Under the pieces are notes generated by a model that ran no database searches, was not told where the DNA came from, and saw nothing but the letters and a program-made list of their open reading frames with translations. This document shows positions 1 to 11,738 of a DNA stretch of 64,000 nt, piece after piece. How positions within the stretch are numbered: the first letter of the stretch is position 1; each line of letters starts with the position of its first letter. The translations under genes were made by a program, and so were the position numbers. Location: positions 9,982,001 through 10,046,000 of the forward strand of contig JAJQJQ010000003.1 in the NCBI GenBank assembly GCA_028622995.1. Reading direction: 5' to 3'. The DNA is from Panagrolaimus kolymaensis (taxonomy: Eukaryota; Nematoda; Chromadorea; Rhabditida; Panagrolaimidae).

Positions 1-310
1 AAAAAAGTTTTAGTCAAAATACATGTTTTTTGCATGAAATTTTTAATATGCTAATTTGATGATGTTAAAAAGATAATAATAATCATTTTTGATGGGGATT
101 CTAAATATGTAACCATTTCTTAAATCACTTGAACCCACTATAGTTGGCTGATGACCTCTAGCAAATTTTCTTGTGTACAGTGGAACCAGTGGATCCACGG
201 GTCAATTAACATTAGATAGGTATACCATAACAATAAAATATGCCATATGAATAAAAGAAAATTCCCTTTAATTTGATACCAAGCTCGACAAAAGAAAAAT
301 TTTAAAAAAA

Positions 311-327
311 GGGGCGCTTCGCGCCCC
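311..327. repeat. GC-only hairpin, copy 1
   Basis: Seven-base perfect inverted repeat with a 3-base TTC loop, GGGGCGC..GCGCCCC, in a region otherwise rich in A and T. It is conserved in the next unit of the array. Confidence 0.8.
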
Positions 328-1473
328 TTGATATGGTATTAGTGATCCACCCATTTTTCATAATGATCCAAGGATCCATGATAATTCACCAAAAGGATCC
401 ATTAAATGGTAACTGGGGAGATCGTACATACTAATGCTATGATAATGGTTATAAAAATAAACCCATAACTTAATTGTCTCTCAAGATCCACCTTATTGTT
501 TATAATTTATCATCCCAAAACTATACGAAAATCTTCCAAAAAGCAGAGAAAATCCACCAATATCCATAAATAACATCCTTCAGAACCCTTAAAAAAATAC
601 ACCAATCATTTTTAAATGATCCACTTAAAAAAATTTAGCGAGCTTCATGGCTTTATCGGGTTTTGTAGAACTTTGAAGGTATGTGTAAAAGTTTTTTAAA
701 ATCAAACAAATTCTTTCAAGAGAATTGCTTATTCAAAAATTTGGGTAAAAATTTGGTGAAAAAAAACATTTGGTTTATCCAAAAAAAGGGTCTCAAAAAA
801 TTGGGGAAATTTGTTTTATTTAAAAAAGGTGACGATAATTTGGATAAAAAAAATCTTATTCAAAATTTTTGAAATTGATGTTAAACATTTTCAAAGCTTT
901 TCTAGTAAAATACGACGGAAAAGAAAAATGATTCAAAATTGTATGGCAGAGGATGAGAGAAATTTACTTCCCTTTCCTTTGAAAAATATTTGCAGGTTGC
1001 GAAAATTTTTTTTGCTGAAAGTTTTGAAAAAATTTTTACTCTCCAAAAAAGGTATTGCTCGTACCATTTCCTCTATTTATAGCTTATAAATTAACAATCC
1101 AAAAGGAAAATCAAATTCATTATTATATGAAAACGTCCAAGTTGAAGTTTCATAGTTAAACAATATCATGGAAAAAAAGTTTTAGTCAAAAAACCGTGAA
1201 AAATCATGAAAAATGAGTTATTAACTAATGTAAAGGTTGAAAGCCCGGAAATAATGATTTTAAGCACTTATTAATGGTGCTAGAACATATAAAAGTATAT
1301 ACTAACCGACTGGAAAGGGAAGGGAGGCATGGCTCTTTTTTTATGTGTACTGGGGAACCAGGTGGATACACGGGTTAGTTAAGTGATAAAGATTCTGCTA
1401 ATGATAAATAGGATGATCATACACTGATCATTTTGGTACCAAACACTTAGGTGAATATATGGAAAAAAGTAAA

Positions 1474-1490
1474 GGGGCGCTACGCGCCCC
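1474..1490. repeat. GC-only hairpin, copy 2
   Basis: The stem is identical to the one at 311-327; only the loop differs (TAC instead of TTC). Stem conserved and loop varied suggests the fold matters, or that both copies are young. Confidence 0.8.
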
Positions 1491-2220
1491 TCAAAGTGGT
1501 GATGAAGATCCAAGAAAATCCACCCTTAACTTCTCAAAGATTCACCAAAAAAATCTTCTAAAAGATATTCCTATCGTTCATAATTGATTCACATAAAAAA
1601 TTTTAATATGATTCACAAAAGTTTCATAATTGAGTGCACTCAAAAAAAATCATAAAAACCCTTATTTTATTAAAATTGTCGATAAATATGTTTTTTTACG
1701 AAACCAAAAAATTTGCATAAATTATTTTAATAATATTCCCCTTAATTTTATAGTAAAACATATACACAATTTTTTTAATCACCTTCAAGGATTCGAGCTT
1801 CCATCATTTCTAAGTCGAGCGCCTTTCACCATTGCGTCACATATGCAAGGGAAGGGAAAAATGCATGTTGCAAAAAATTTTTGAACGAAAGTTTTGAAAA
1901 AATTTTTACGCTCCAAAAAAGTTGTTCACGGAAAATTTCCTCTATTTATAGCTTACTTATTATCAAACCAAAAGGAAAATAATGTTCGTCAATATATGCA
2001 ATTTGTTGTAAGTAAATTTCATAGTTAAACAATATCATGGAAAAAAAGTTTTAGTCAAAAAACCGTTAAAAATCGACTATTATCATCTCATTAGGTTGAA
2101 AGCCGGGAAATAATGATTTTTAACCTTTAATAATGGTGCTAGAACATATTTATATGTTATTCGTGCAACTGGATCAGTAAGGGAAGCACCCCGTTGGATT
2201 TCTATGTAATGGGAAAATGA

Positions 2221-3490
2221 AAACGATTTACGAAGACAACAGCCGAGAGAGAAAAGATTTTTTTCACGTCAACTGTTTTCCGTCTTACTTTTTGTTGAGG
2301 TTGTTGGTTTTTTGACGAACGACGACATCGGAGACGACGATAATGAAGAAGTGATACTTAGGGTTGACGACAAGCGGATGGCGGCAAGTGGCGTCGGGGA
2401 ATGCAGCAGCAAACTGCTTACATAAAAGCTTTTCAACTTAATACCTGCCAAGCCAGATCAAAGACAACTGTCTCATTTTATTTCATCTTAGACATTATTT
2501 TCAGAGTTAAAAATTTGAGGAAAAAAGTTGAAAATATCAGGTGTTTTGTCTCAAGAAATAAATGCCTTTCATTACTTTGGACTTTTTGGCAATAATATAT
2601 CTTCTTTCTTTTTCTTTCTAATTATTTTTTGTCTAAAAATCTTTTCTTTCTTTAATCTTATTTTTTATTTTTGTTTAAAAAAAGGAACTTTGCCGAAGGT
2701 TATTATTTCACTCTATTCTTTGTTTTTCATCCACCCGCCTTGTTTCTATTTTTTTATTTTTTTATGAAGTGAAGAAAAAAAAACTCGGAAGTAAACCATA
2801 TTTTTATCTTTTTTTGTTTATTCGTTCGTTGGATTTCAAAAAAGAGAGAAGTTTTGATCATAAAAATGTGTTTAAAAAGCTGGGAGTGTTTTAAAATTTT
2901 TCTTTAAAAATATCACACATCCGTTCAAATCGGACAGAAAAAAATAGTTTAAAGCGGCGGCGGCGAAGCTTCCTTTTAGCTTTTATTTTCTATTTTCGAT
3001 TAAAAAATTCGAGAAAAAAACTGAAAAAATAAAAACAGTTTATTCTGTCATTGCTAAAAGAATTTTTTTTACTATTTTTTAGGCTGTACAGTTGTATCAA
3101 AAAATGTTTTCATGTCTCTATTTCTTTGAAAAAATGTTCTCGGTCATTGTTATTATTTTAAAAATTTTCGCCCTTTTTTTATTCACCCCGGCTGCCTAAA
3201 ATCAAAAAGTCAAGAAAAAAACTTGGTCTTTTTTAGTTCATTTTTTGTTCAAAGTTTGATCGCCCAATTTTTTTGTTTTCTGTTATTTTTTGTCGCGATA
3301 AAAATTTATGTAATAATGATTGATGAACTTTTTAATTTGATTTTTTGATGATTTTAATAAGTTTCCCATTTTATAGGTAAAAAACCTTTGCGTTTTTAAT
3401 TTGCAAATCAGAGTTATATTCAATCTTCAAAACCTTGATTAACTCCATTTTTTGGGTTTTTCACACTCATCCAAACTCAACTTTGCTAAT
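2221..3490. other. Non-coding stretch upstream of the phosphate transporter
   Basis: A/T-rich with long T runs; the open frames here have low-complexity Phe/Leu/Ser translations and no splice-consistent extension. It presumably holds the promoter of the PiT gene. A possible trans-splice or intron acceptor (TTTTATAG) lies near 3370-3377. Confidence 0.5.
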
Positions 3491-5737
3491 ATGATCGAAA
3501 GCCTTCTTGATTTTCAAAATGATGTATTTTGGACGGTTGTCCTTGGATTCATCATTGCTTTCATACTCGCTTTTGCTATTGGCGCCAATGATACTGCGAA
3601 CTCATTTGGAACTAGTGTTGGCAGTAAAGTTTTGACCTTGCATATGGCATATATTTTGGCATCTATTTTTGAATCCCTTGGAGCTGCACTTCTTGGTAAG
3701 TTCTTTAAACTATTTTAGAGAAAGAATTTTATTTTGCCTTTTTGAGAAATTAAAATTGATCATTTTTATGCCCTTCAAGGTTCAAAAAAAGCTAACATAT
3801 GAAGTAAAAGCACACGATGCTTTATGTTATTAAAATTACAAAATTCCATTAAAATTCAAATTAAAATTTTTGCAAAAAAAAGTCAAAATAAGACTATCAC
3901 TTTAAATAATTTATTTATCATTTCCTTTTTTAAAGAAAACTAATATAATATTATTTTTAGGTTACAAAGTAACGGATACCATGAGAAAAGGTGTTATCGA
4001 CCTCGAAGTATACAAAGACAGCGAACGTGAACTCATGTTTGGACAAATCAGTGTTCTCACAGGATGTGGAGCTTGGCTTTTAATTGCCACAGCCTTCAAA
4101 CTTCCAGTTTCTACAACTCACAGCATCGTTGGTTCAACCATTGGTTATTCGCTCCTTCTTCGAGGCACTCAAGGAATACATTGGGCAAAAATAACAAATA
4201 TTTGTAATAAATTTTTAAATATTTTTGGTTTATCAAAGACAATTAAAAAATTTTATAGTCATGTCATGGATTTTATCTCCCGTGCTTTCTGGAATGGTAT
4301 CCATTGCATTTTACATCTTTTTATCCCATGCCGTTCTTCGACGATCCAATCCGCTTAAAGCTGGCTTAATGTTATTACCATTTCTTTATTTCATTTGCAT
4401 TTCCGTTAATATTTTTGCGATCGTTTATGATGGAACTTCTTGTAAGTATTTTTTTTACTTTGAACAAAAAACTTGCCTCTTTCAAGAAACGAAAATAAAA
4501 AACGTTTTCTTTCGTAAAAATAATGAAAATCATGAGTTTCTTTTTGAGGAAATTTGGAACATATGTTTTCGTTTTTCAGATCTTGGATTTGATAAATGGG
4601 CTGGATGGCAAGTGTTATGCTTAAGTTGTGGCATTGCTTTGGTTGTAGCTGTTATCGTTCAACTTTTTGTCAGTCATAGAATTCATCGATGGATAATAGG
4701 TAAGAAAAAAGAAAAAAGCAATAAAAATCTTTGTTCAAAACATAAAATGATTAATTAAACCTTTGATTTTTTTAGCCACCACCCCTCTTGATGATAACGA
4801 AAATGAAAAAGAAGTTCAAATAGTTATTGGAGGAGGATCAAAAGGCCATCATAATCATCATCATACTCCCACTCCTCGACCAATTATCAAACAAGGTCAG
4901 TCTGATTCTATGCGGGCTTTAATCAATGATGATGGAAATAAACATCAACATTCACCTTCGCCATCCCCAGCGATTATTGCCACGAAAATTGAAGCTAAAC
5001 AAATTAAAGGTAAAAATTTGCATAAAATCGAGAGAAAAATTATAAAAACAAAATTTTTGCAGCCGGAAATTGGTTGATGTCCATAATTCGATTTGAAGGA
5101 ATTGAAGATCAACGTGCAGCAAAACTTTTTAATTTCCTTCAAATTATGACTGCTTGCTTTGGTGGTTTTGCACATGGTGGAAATGATGTCAGGTAAGAAA
5201 TTTTATTTTAATATAAAAAAACATCTGAGAATAATTATTTTATTTTTTTAGTAATGCAATTGCCCCTCTCGTCTCCTTGTATGCAATTTACACAGAAGGA
5301 AGCGTGCAACAAACAGGCCAAACTCCAATATATATTCTAATTTTTGGAGCAGCTGGCATGTGCGTTGGTTTATGGATATTAGGCCATCGAGTGATTTACA
5401 CTGTTGGTGAAAATTTAACCAAAATTACTCCACCCAGGTAAATTTAAACTTTAAAAAAATAAAAACCAAAAAAATAATCGTCTGCTTTTTTAGTGGCTTC
5501 GCAATCGAATTTGGTGCAGCTGTAACTGTTTTGGCCGCCAGTAAATTTGGTTTACCAATTTCATCCACCCAATGCAAAATTGGTAGTGTTGTTGCCGTGG
5601 GTCTTGTCCAATCGAGAACATCAGGAGTGGAATGGCATACTTTCCGTAACATTGCAATGTCATGGATAATTACTCTCCCAGTTACTGGGGCTCTTAGCGC
5701 TTTAGTTATGCTTGGTTTGCGGGCTTTTGCATTATAA
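3491..5737 (+). CDS. PiT/SLC20-family sodium-dependent phosphate transporter
   Basis: Integral membrane Na+/phosphate symporter, expected at the plasma membrane. Eight exons: 3491-3695, 3961-4203, 4259-4441, 4580-4699, 4776-5009, 5063-5192, 5252-5437, 5494-5737; 1545 nt in phase, 514 residues. Both halves of the PiT inverted repeat are visible. The N half has [15 protein letters not shown] and [11 protein letters not shown], and the C half has [14 protein letters not shown] and [13 protein letters not shown] hydrophilic His/Ser/Pro-rich central loop (HHNHHH, residues about 260-320) separates them, as is usual for the family. I chose the ATG at 3491 because it begins directly before the first membrane segment; a TTG 39 bases upstream is not a likely start. 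Family is certain; which of the several nematode PiT paralogs this is cannot be told. Confidence 0.95.
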
Positions 5738-6865
5738 TTTAAATAATAATTTAAAATGCATACATCATTTTCGGGTATCTAATTTTTTGGCCTTACATTT
5801 TTTTCGTTTTGAGACAGAAAATTATTTTATTTTGATTCTATTTTTTTAATTTAATATTTTCATAAAAACTTTTGTTTTAAAATATAATTGTAATTGTCTA
5901 CTTTTTTCTTTTAAAGTGTTTATTCTCCAAGAAAGAAAAATTTTATTTAAAGTTTCATTCCATCACACTTAAGTTTTTTATGAAAAAAATTTTTACGCAG
6001 CAACATCGAAATCGTATTTTTGGCCATGAAAAAAACATTTATTTTTTACAGAACAAAAAGCAACTTAAAACTTTTTCTTGTATTCTTAATTATTTTCAAG
6101 GGTCTCATTTTCTCTTTTAGTTTTTTTCTTTTTTCTTCAAAAAAATAAAAACTAAATAAAAAAAATTATTTAAACTACGAAAAAAAGCATCTATTTTTTA
6201 ATTTCTTTCCAAAAACTATTTTATCTCTGTTGCCTTTCTACTTTTTATTTTAATTTTATTTGTTCCAATTGCTCATTATTTTTTCTTATTTTTTTCCCGT
6301 CGTTAATTAAGCTCAAACTTATTTTTTCGAAGATACCATAATACGCGTAAAAACTAAAAGCTTATTATTTTTAATTTTTATATTTAAAACACACGGTTTT
6401 TCACAGTTGTTTTTTGTTTTCTGTGTCTGTCTTTTATTTCTTTGATTAGGTTTATAATAATAATTTAAAAAAGTATTAAACAAAACAAAAAATACTATAA
6501 AATAATAAAAAAATTAATTTTTACGACTCTCTTGTTTACATACATAATACACGCAAATTGACTATGAAATTATAATACATTGTTATTAAAATTTAAAAGT
6601 GAAAAATTGATAGTTAAAAGAAAAGATGTTATTTTGGAATCTTATCAGAACTTTTCTACATCGCTTCGGAAAATAGTTTTGTATTTTCAATGACAAACAA
6701 AATATTAATCTTCCTTAAAATAAAGCTGATTAGTTTTATCTTAAAGTGAAATTGAAATGCATTTAGTGGAAATGTTTGCTATTATTTTAATTAATTTTTA
6801 TAATTAAATACAAAAAAATTGAAAAGCAATAAATTTATTTTGCACTTGTTAAAACTATTGATGTG
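5738..6865. other. Intergenic, with GATA-type motifs near its right end
   Basis: A/T-rich 3' flank of the transporter followed by the upstream region of the small gene at 6866. CTTATCA lies at 6641-6647 and GATTAGTTTTATC near 6728-6740, resembling the motifs ahead of the paralog at 11172. No other gene is seen. Confidence 0.5.
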
Positions 6866-7576
6866 ATGGAAGGTAAGCTTTTAATAAAATATAGGAAATT
6901 ATGACCATTTTTAGATAAAAATGTTAAAGAAAGTATGCCACCAGGAAGCGTTGTGGATGAGATTCTACAGCCATTGGAGCAGCCTTCAAAGAAAAGTGAC
7001 GAAATAAATAATATTGATCTTCTTAAAAAACATATGGATAACCAACGTATGATTGTTGGATTTTCTACTTCTCAAAAGCGTGCTACAAAAACTCATGAAG
7101 GTATGAAAAAAAGAATGAGTTTATCAAAAATTCAAAAAAAAGATGCTAATTACCGAAAAAAATGTATTACATTTTGTAAACCTTTGTGTGAAGTACCGGA
7201 ACAAAGACAAGAGCTGGAAAAAAATGAAAAAGTTTCGACAACTAATGATATTAGTTATTCAAGTAACCTAGGATATGTAACAGCAACGGCTGAGAATATT
7301 ATGTTTAAAGATTATCAAAGCTATGCTCAAAGACTGGAATTCAATGAAACAGAGTCATCAATAGCGAACGATATAACAAAAAAATTTTCCAAAACGCCTG
7401 GTATTTCTTATCCCCTTTCCTTACAGCTTCCAGGGGAGGTAATACAAGTCATTAAAGCAGGAACAAGAGGTATGCATCCAATGATAAATGAAGAAGAACC
7501 GCTCCCACCTCCTCCAAACATACAGCAACTAGAATTAAATGGTATTGAACTACCAAACGAAGAAGAATTGCACTAA
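6866..7576 (+). CDS. Orphan protein A, paralog of the gene at 11172
   Basis: Not recognised. Model: tiny exon 6866-6872 (ATG GAA G), intron with a GTAAGC donor and TTTTTAG acceptor, then exon 6915-7576; joined in phase to 222 residues (669 nt including stop). The protein is hydrophilic and Lys/Glu-rich, with no signal peptide or membrane segment. It is probably disordered, with a Pro-rich stretch near the end (EEEPLPPPP) after the tripeptide TRGM. The gene at 11172-11738 shares the layout: short first exon, GTAAGC donor, acidic body, a TRGM segment, then acidic residues and a Pro run. The exon/intron junctions of the two genes also align at the DNA level. Function unknown. Coding status is supported by the long open frame and by the paralog. 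Confidence 0.65.
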
Positions 7577-7817
7577 GTGCCAAATTTGAACAGTCAGAAA
7601 ACTTAACTGTTATTAATAGCTTAAATTGCTTTGAGTTTGTATCTTTTGTGAAAGTTTAAACTGCTTTATATTAGTCAAAAATACATAAATAAATATTATA
7701 CGGCTACGATTTTCCATTTCATTTTTGAAATATATAAAAATGAATGAAACTCAATAATAATTATTTAAAGTCTCAAACAAATATTTCAAATATTTTATTT
7801 AAGATTCATCTTTTATA

Positions 7818-10220
7818 TCAATTTTCATACAATTCGACTTCTGGCTTCTCAGCCGATGGACTCCATGTTTGAAGTGTTTGAGTGAGAAATGGTTGAAGAT
7901 AATGGCAATCGGATTCAATGGCATGATGGATGAAAATTTTTGAATTTGCTGCAGCATGTTTCTAAAAAATACAGATAACATCAAAAAAATTTCATCTCAT
8001 AATTACCTTTAAAAAACTACAAAAATCTTCAGGGTCAAATCTTTCTGTAATTGGCGAAACTAGTAAATTATTTATTTTTGAAATTCCTTTTTCACTATTA
8101 GCAAGAATTTCAAATGTTTTCAAGTTGATATGAGGAGATGGAATAAATCTATAATGTCAATGTTTTTTAAAAAGTATTCTATTTTTTGGATAAAAAAACC
8201 TTTTGTTTTAAAAAAATAAAAAAACTTACGTTAAGTTTTCTGCTTTTGGAAGATACTTCATTAATTCTTCAAGTGAAGCTTTTTTTTCTTTACCCTTTTT
8301 TGTCACAATAGATTTATATAAAGAAACACCTTTGACATTCCCTGATTTTGTCAAGAAATAATATTCTTCAAGATTCAAATTTTGGGAAGAAAGAATTAAA
8401 AACCGCAAATCACATTTTGCTATTTTAGGAATAAATTTTGATAAAGTATTGGTTTCTGGATAGCAAACATAGAGAGCATTAAAAACAAAAATATTATTAA
8501 TTTGGTCAATTTGTGGGTTTGCTGCCGAAATAAATAATGCTTCATCGTGGATTTCAGTTTCAGGCAATTCTGTGATTGATAATTTTATGAATAAAGTTTT
8601 GTTTGAAAGTTCATACATTTGTTTGCAGGAATCATGTAATTTTTGGGTTACTTGATAATTTGCTTCCTTGGCAATATAATTGACCATGAACCATGGAAAC
8701 GAAAAATTTTGGAATATTCTAGAATTTTTATTAAATTTTGGTTTAATGATTTCTTTTTCTTTTGGCAGGATTCTTTCTTTTAAAGTTGCAAAGTCTTCTT
8801 CAAATGAATTTGTCAAAACTATAGAATCATTAAATTTCTTTTCCACAAACTTTCTTAGTTTAGTGTTGGCAGATTCAACTGAAACAAAATCATATTCCAA
8901 TTTGATGGAATCCAAAATCCATTTGCCATTGTTGAAATTCTTTGGAGATTGTTTAATCGTTTTTCTATATTTTTTTCGCATTTTTAAATCGTCAACGTAT
9001 AATCGACAATATCGGCGGTAAACATCCAAATGATACTGAAAAACAACCAGAATTATTTGAGAAATATATTTTACCGAAAAGCAAGGCCAAGAATTTTGCT
9101 TACACCAAAGTCATACATTTTTGAATAATGAAATAAGAGTTTCCACCAAGTCTTAATTTTGTATTTTTCTTTGCGTTCAATTAAATAAGAATCTCTTTCA
9201 ATATTTTTAACAATATATTCATGACTTTCCGTTTTTGCTAAAGCTTTTATCCATGTTTTATAATTTTTATTAGGTGTGTTATTTAATATTAGTAAATCCA
9301 AATAAACTTGAATTGATTTCTCTATCTCTTTAATACGGTTGAATGATGAAAATTTTGCTAAAACTTTTTGACTTTCTTCTTTTTGAATTTGATGTTATTG
9401 GACTTACTTATATTTATTTCGTGCCAAAGAAGTGTATCTCTCAAAGCCTCGCCATTCCAAAAACTTTCAAAATTTTCTTGCATACACGTTTCATAAATGA
9501 AACTATTTTCAACCAAAGTTTGTAAATAGAAAGGATCACCACTTAATTGTGGCCACATATATTCCTTTAAAAAAAATACATACCAATTAAAGCAACTTAC
9601 AAAAAAAAAGTAAAATTAATTCAATTTTACCTCATTAAACTCTTCTTTGTACCACATCGATGGGAAATGTTCTTCTTCTTTTTTAAGATTTGTATACATA
9701 ACTTTCATTCGATATTCGGGATTCCATTTACCAAGATTACTTAAAAAAATGAGTAAAAAGATTTTTTTTAATAAATCATTGGTTTTCCGAGGAACTTTAC
9801 AATGATATTGTCTCTTCTTACATTCGACCTTATCCTTAATATTTAAGCAAATGATATATATCCATCGCCACTTACCTATTATATCTGGCTTGTACCCTAA
9901 AATGTAAAGAATTAACAAAAAAAATAAAGTTTAATTAATTATTTTAATAAGAACTTAATTTATCCACTGAGCCCATGTTCGAGGAGGAGTAGTAAACTTT
10001 TCTGTAAATGAATCAAAATGTTTTTGTTTAGTCACAAAATCATAATCATTGCTTTCAAGAATTTTGTTAAGCTCTTCTTTAGCTTTATCAAAGGTTGGTG
10101 AAAATGGAGGATCTGAATGGGGCACTAAAAATTTTAAATTTGTAAAGCAAATAAATGTAATAGTAAAAACCAACAATGAACAATATCATCAAACCACGTA
10201 TTTATTTCATCAACATTCAT
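7818..10220 (-). CDS. F-box-like protein with long novel N-terminal half
   Basis: Nine exons on the minus strand: 10175-10220, 9968-10124, 9876-9896, 9631-9739, 9408-9564, 9104-9357, 8230-9035, 8007-8148, 7818-7961. They sum to 1836 nt in phase, 611 residues. The N-terminal ~250 residues are Trp/Tyr/Glu-rich and not recognised; W-x-x-x-Y/F spacing vaguely recalls helical repeats. A segment around residues 345-395 (FPWFMVNYIAKEA..VTQKLHDSCKQMY) looks like a nematode F-box. It is followed by about 220 residues resembling the tails of nematode F-box proteins, with LEELMKYLPKAENLT and IHHAIESDCHYLQPFL. If so, it would act as a substrate adaptor in an SCF ubiquitin ligase. The first two exons and the 21-base exon 3 are the least certain. 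Two genes merged into one is possible but the phases join cleanly. Confidence 0.55.
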
Positions 10221-11171
10221 GCTTTTCTAAAAACTCTAAATTAAAATTCATATAAAAAGTTCTGAATTTAAGGCAAATAAATGTTTTTTGAGAAGAAAAA
10301 TATAATCAATTAAAATAAGATTTTTAAGTGATGCCATCGATGGAATATTGAGAGCGAAAGAATTTTTTTCAGCATCGATTGAAAATAAAAAAGTGCCCCT
10401 CATTTTAAAGGAAGAGTCATCACAAGTTAAATTGCAAAGGTAAAAAACAATTATACACTCAAGAAAAAATGTTTTTATTTTCCCTTCCTTATGAAAGAAG
10501 GACACTCTGTCTTTCTTAAAAGGTCGATAAAGAATTAAGCAAAATTTTTATAAACATATCTATGGCAAACTTTAATTTCAGTATCACTTTTTTTGTTTCA
10601 GATAAAATTGCTTGACATGTACGGTGCTTTTGTAAAACGAAAATATAAATTTCGGTGAAGAAATACAGTCTTCAAGTTTTCTTAGTTTTTTTGGTGATAT
10701 TTTTATTTCCGACTTTAAATACTAATTCTATCACCCCGTAATTTATGCAATTATCTTTTTTTCAAGCTTTCCATTTTGAAATAAAGTTTTTATTTTTTTT
10801 TACAAATTTAAATTTCACGTTGAAATAGTTTGAAAACTAAATGTCACTTTTTTGAAAATGTCTTTTAAATAAACCAAAGCTATTTTGCTCCATTCGCAAA
10901 CAAAAATCGTTGGTTTCTAAAATAGTAGTAATTAATCTTATCAAAAAGCAGAATTGAAAAATGCTTATCACAATTCTCATTGATTTTTCATATTTTAAGG
11001 AAATGAAAACATATTTTCCTTTAGATATTAGTTGAAAATTTGATGATTTTAAAACAGTGCTGATTAGTCTTATCAAAAATGGTAAGCAGAAAATGAAAAA
11101 ATATTTATCATAACCATTATTGATTTATTTTCCCAATTACTTGAAATTTTGAAAGGAAATTTTTTTGTTTG
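10221..11171. promoter_or_regulatory. Upstream region of orphan B with repeated GATA-type sites
   Basis: CTTATCA occurs at 10937-10943, 10964-10970 and 11069-11075, and TTTATCA at 11104-11110. The reverse complement, TGATAAG, is the preferred site of intestinal GATA factors in nematodes (ELT-2 in C. elegans). The block around 10910-11010 is partly repeated at 11035-11135: (T/A)..ATTA(A/G)TCTTATCAAAAA followed by a second TTATCA. Function as an intestinal enhancer is inference. Open frames in this stretch are low-complexity. Confidence 0.45.
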
Positions 11172-11738
11172 ATGCGGTTATTAAATTTTTTGAAGCGCTG
11201 GAAAAGTAAGCTCTTACAATAAGGTCGAAAAAATGTCCATTTTTTAGATGAAACTGTTCAAGAAGGCCCGATTTTACCTTCAGGAAAAATAGAAGCAGAA
11301 AATTTGGAATCAATAGAAGAAAATCAAAATAATGAAACAAATATTGCCGAAAAAAATGAAAACTATTCAAATAAGATTATTTTTGATGATCATCTTGAAG
11401 CCGAGGGAACGCATACGTCACAAATTCTTCCAAAAAATATTCTTGAAGAAAGCCAACAACCAGAAGTTTCAATTTATGAAGCATTAGAAACTGCCTATAA
11501 TGTTTCTTCGTTAAATGCTACAAGTTGTCCAAAGAAAGAATATTTTGTGGAAAAAAATGACAGGAATAATTTAGCTGAAGAATATTCAGATGTACCACCA
11601 TTATTATACGATGAGATGCTTATAGATCGGCCTTCATCATCAGACGACCCAATCTTGGTAAAAGAAAAAAATGAAACGGAAACAAGAGGTATGGATTCAA
11701 TGTTACCTGAACCATTCCCACCCCGTCCAGATGTTTAG
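11172..11738 (+). CDS. Orphan protein B, paralog of the gene at 6866
   Basis: Not recognised. Exon 11172-11205 (short basic start MRLLNFLKRWK), intron with GTAAGC donor and TTTTTTAG acceptor, exon 11248-11738; in phase, 174 residues. The body is strongly acidic and Asn/Ser-rich with no membrane segment. The end reads ETRGMDSMLPEPFPPRPDV, matching the TRGM..Pro-run ending of the gene at 6866. The two genes flank the opposite-strand F-box-like gene and share upstream CTTATCA motifs. This implies duplication of a unit including its promoter, with fast divergence afterwards. Confidence 0.6.

Larger units (their letters stand above)
1..2220. repeat. Tandem array of ~0.87-1.17 kb units with GC-rich hairpin
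   Basis: The same ordered landmarks recur. GTTTTAGTCAAA is at 7, 1179 and 2048. A GTGTAC..GGAACCA..GGAT block is near 174 and 1345. A perfect hairpin GGGGCGC-NNN-GCGCCCC is at 311-327 (loop TTC) and 1474-1490 (loop TAC). A CTCCAAAAAAG..CCTCTATTTATAGCTTA block is near 1035-1086 and 1910-1953. CATAGTTAAACAATATCATGG is at 1151 and 2020. Units 2 and 3 are offset by 869 bases; units 1 and 2 by about 1172, because unit 1 carries roughly 300 extra bases between hairpin and CTCC block. The third copy fades after about 2200. The array runs off the left edge. No credible gene is seen inside it. Confidence 0.85.

Noticed and set aside
311..327. Hairpin as a bacterial-type terminator or proof of a Helitron end
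   Set aside because: The genome is eukaryotic, and no CTRR terminus lies about 10 bases after the hairpin in either copy.
3452..3490. TTG upstream of the phosphate transporter as start
   Set aside because: Non-ATG start, and the ATG at 3491 precedes the first membrane segment directly as in the family.
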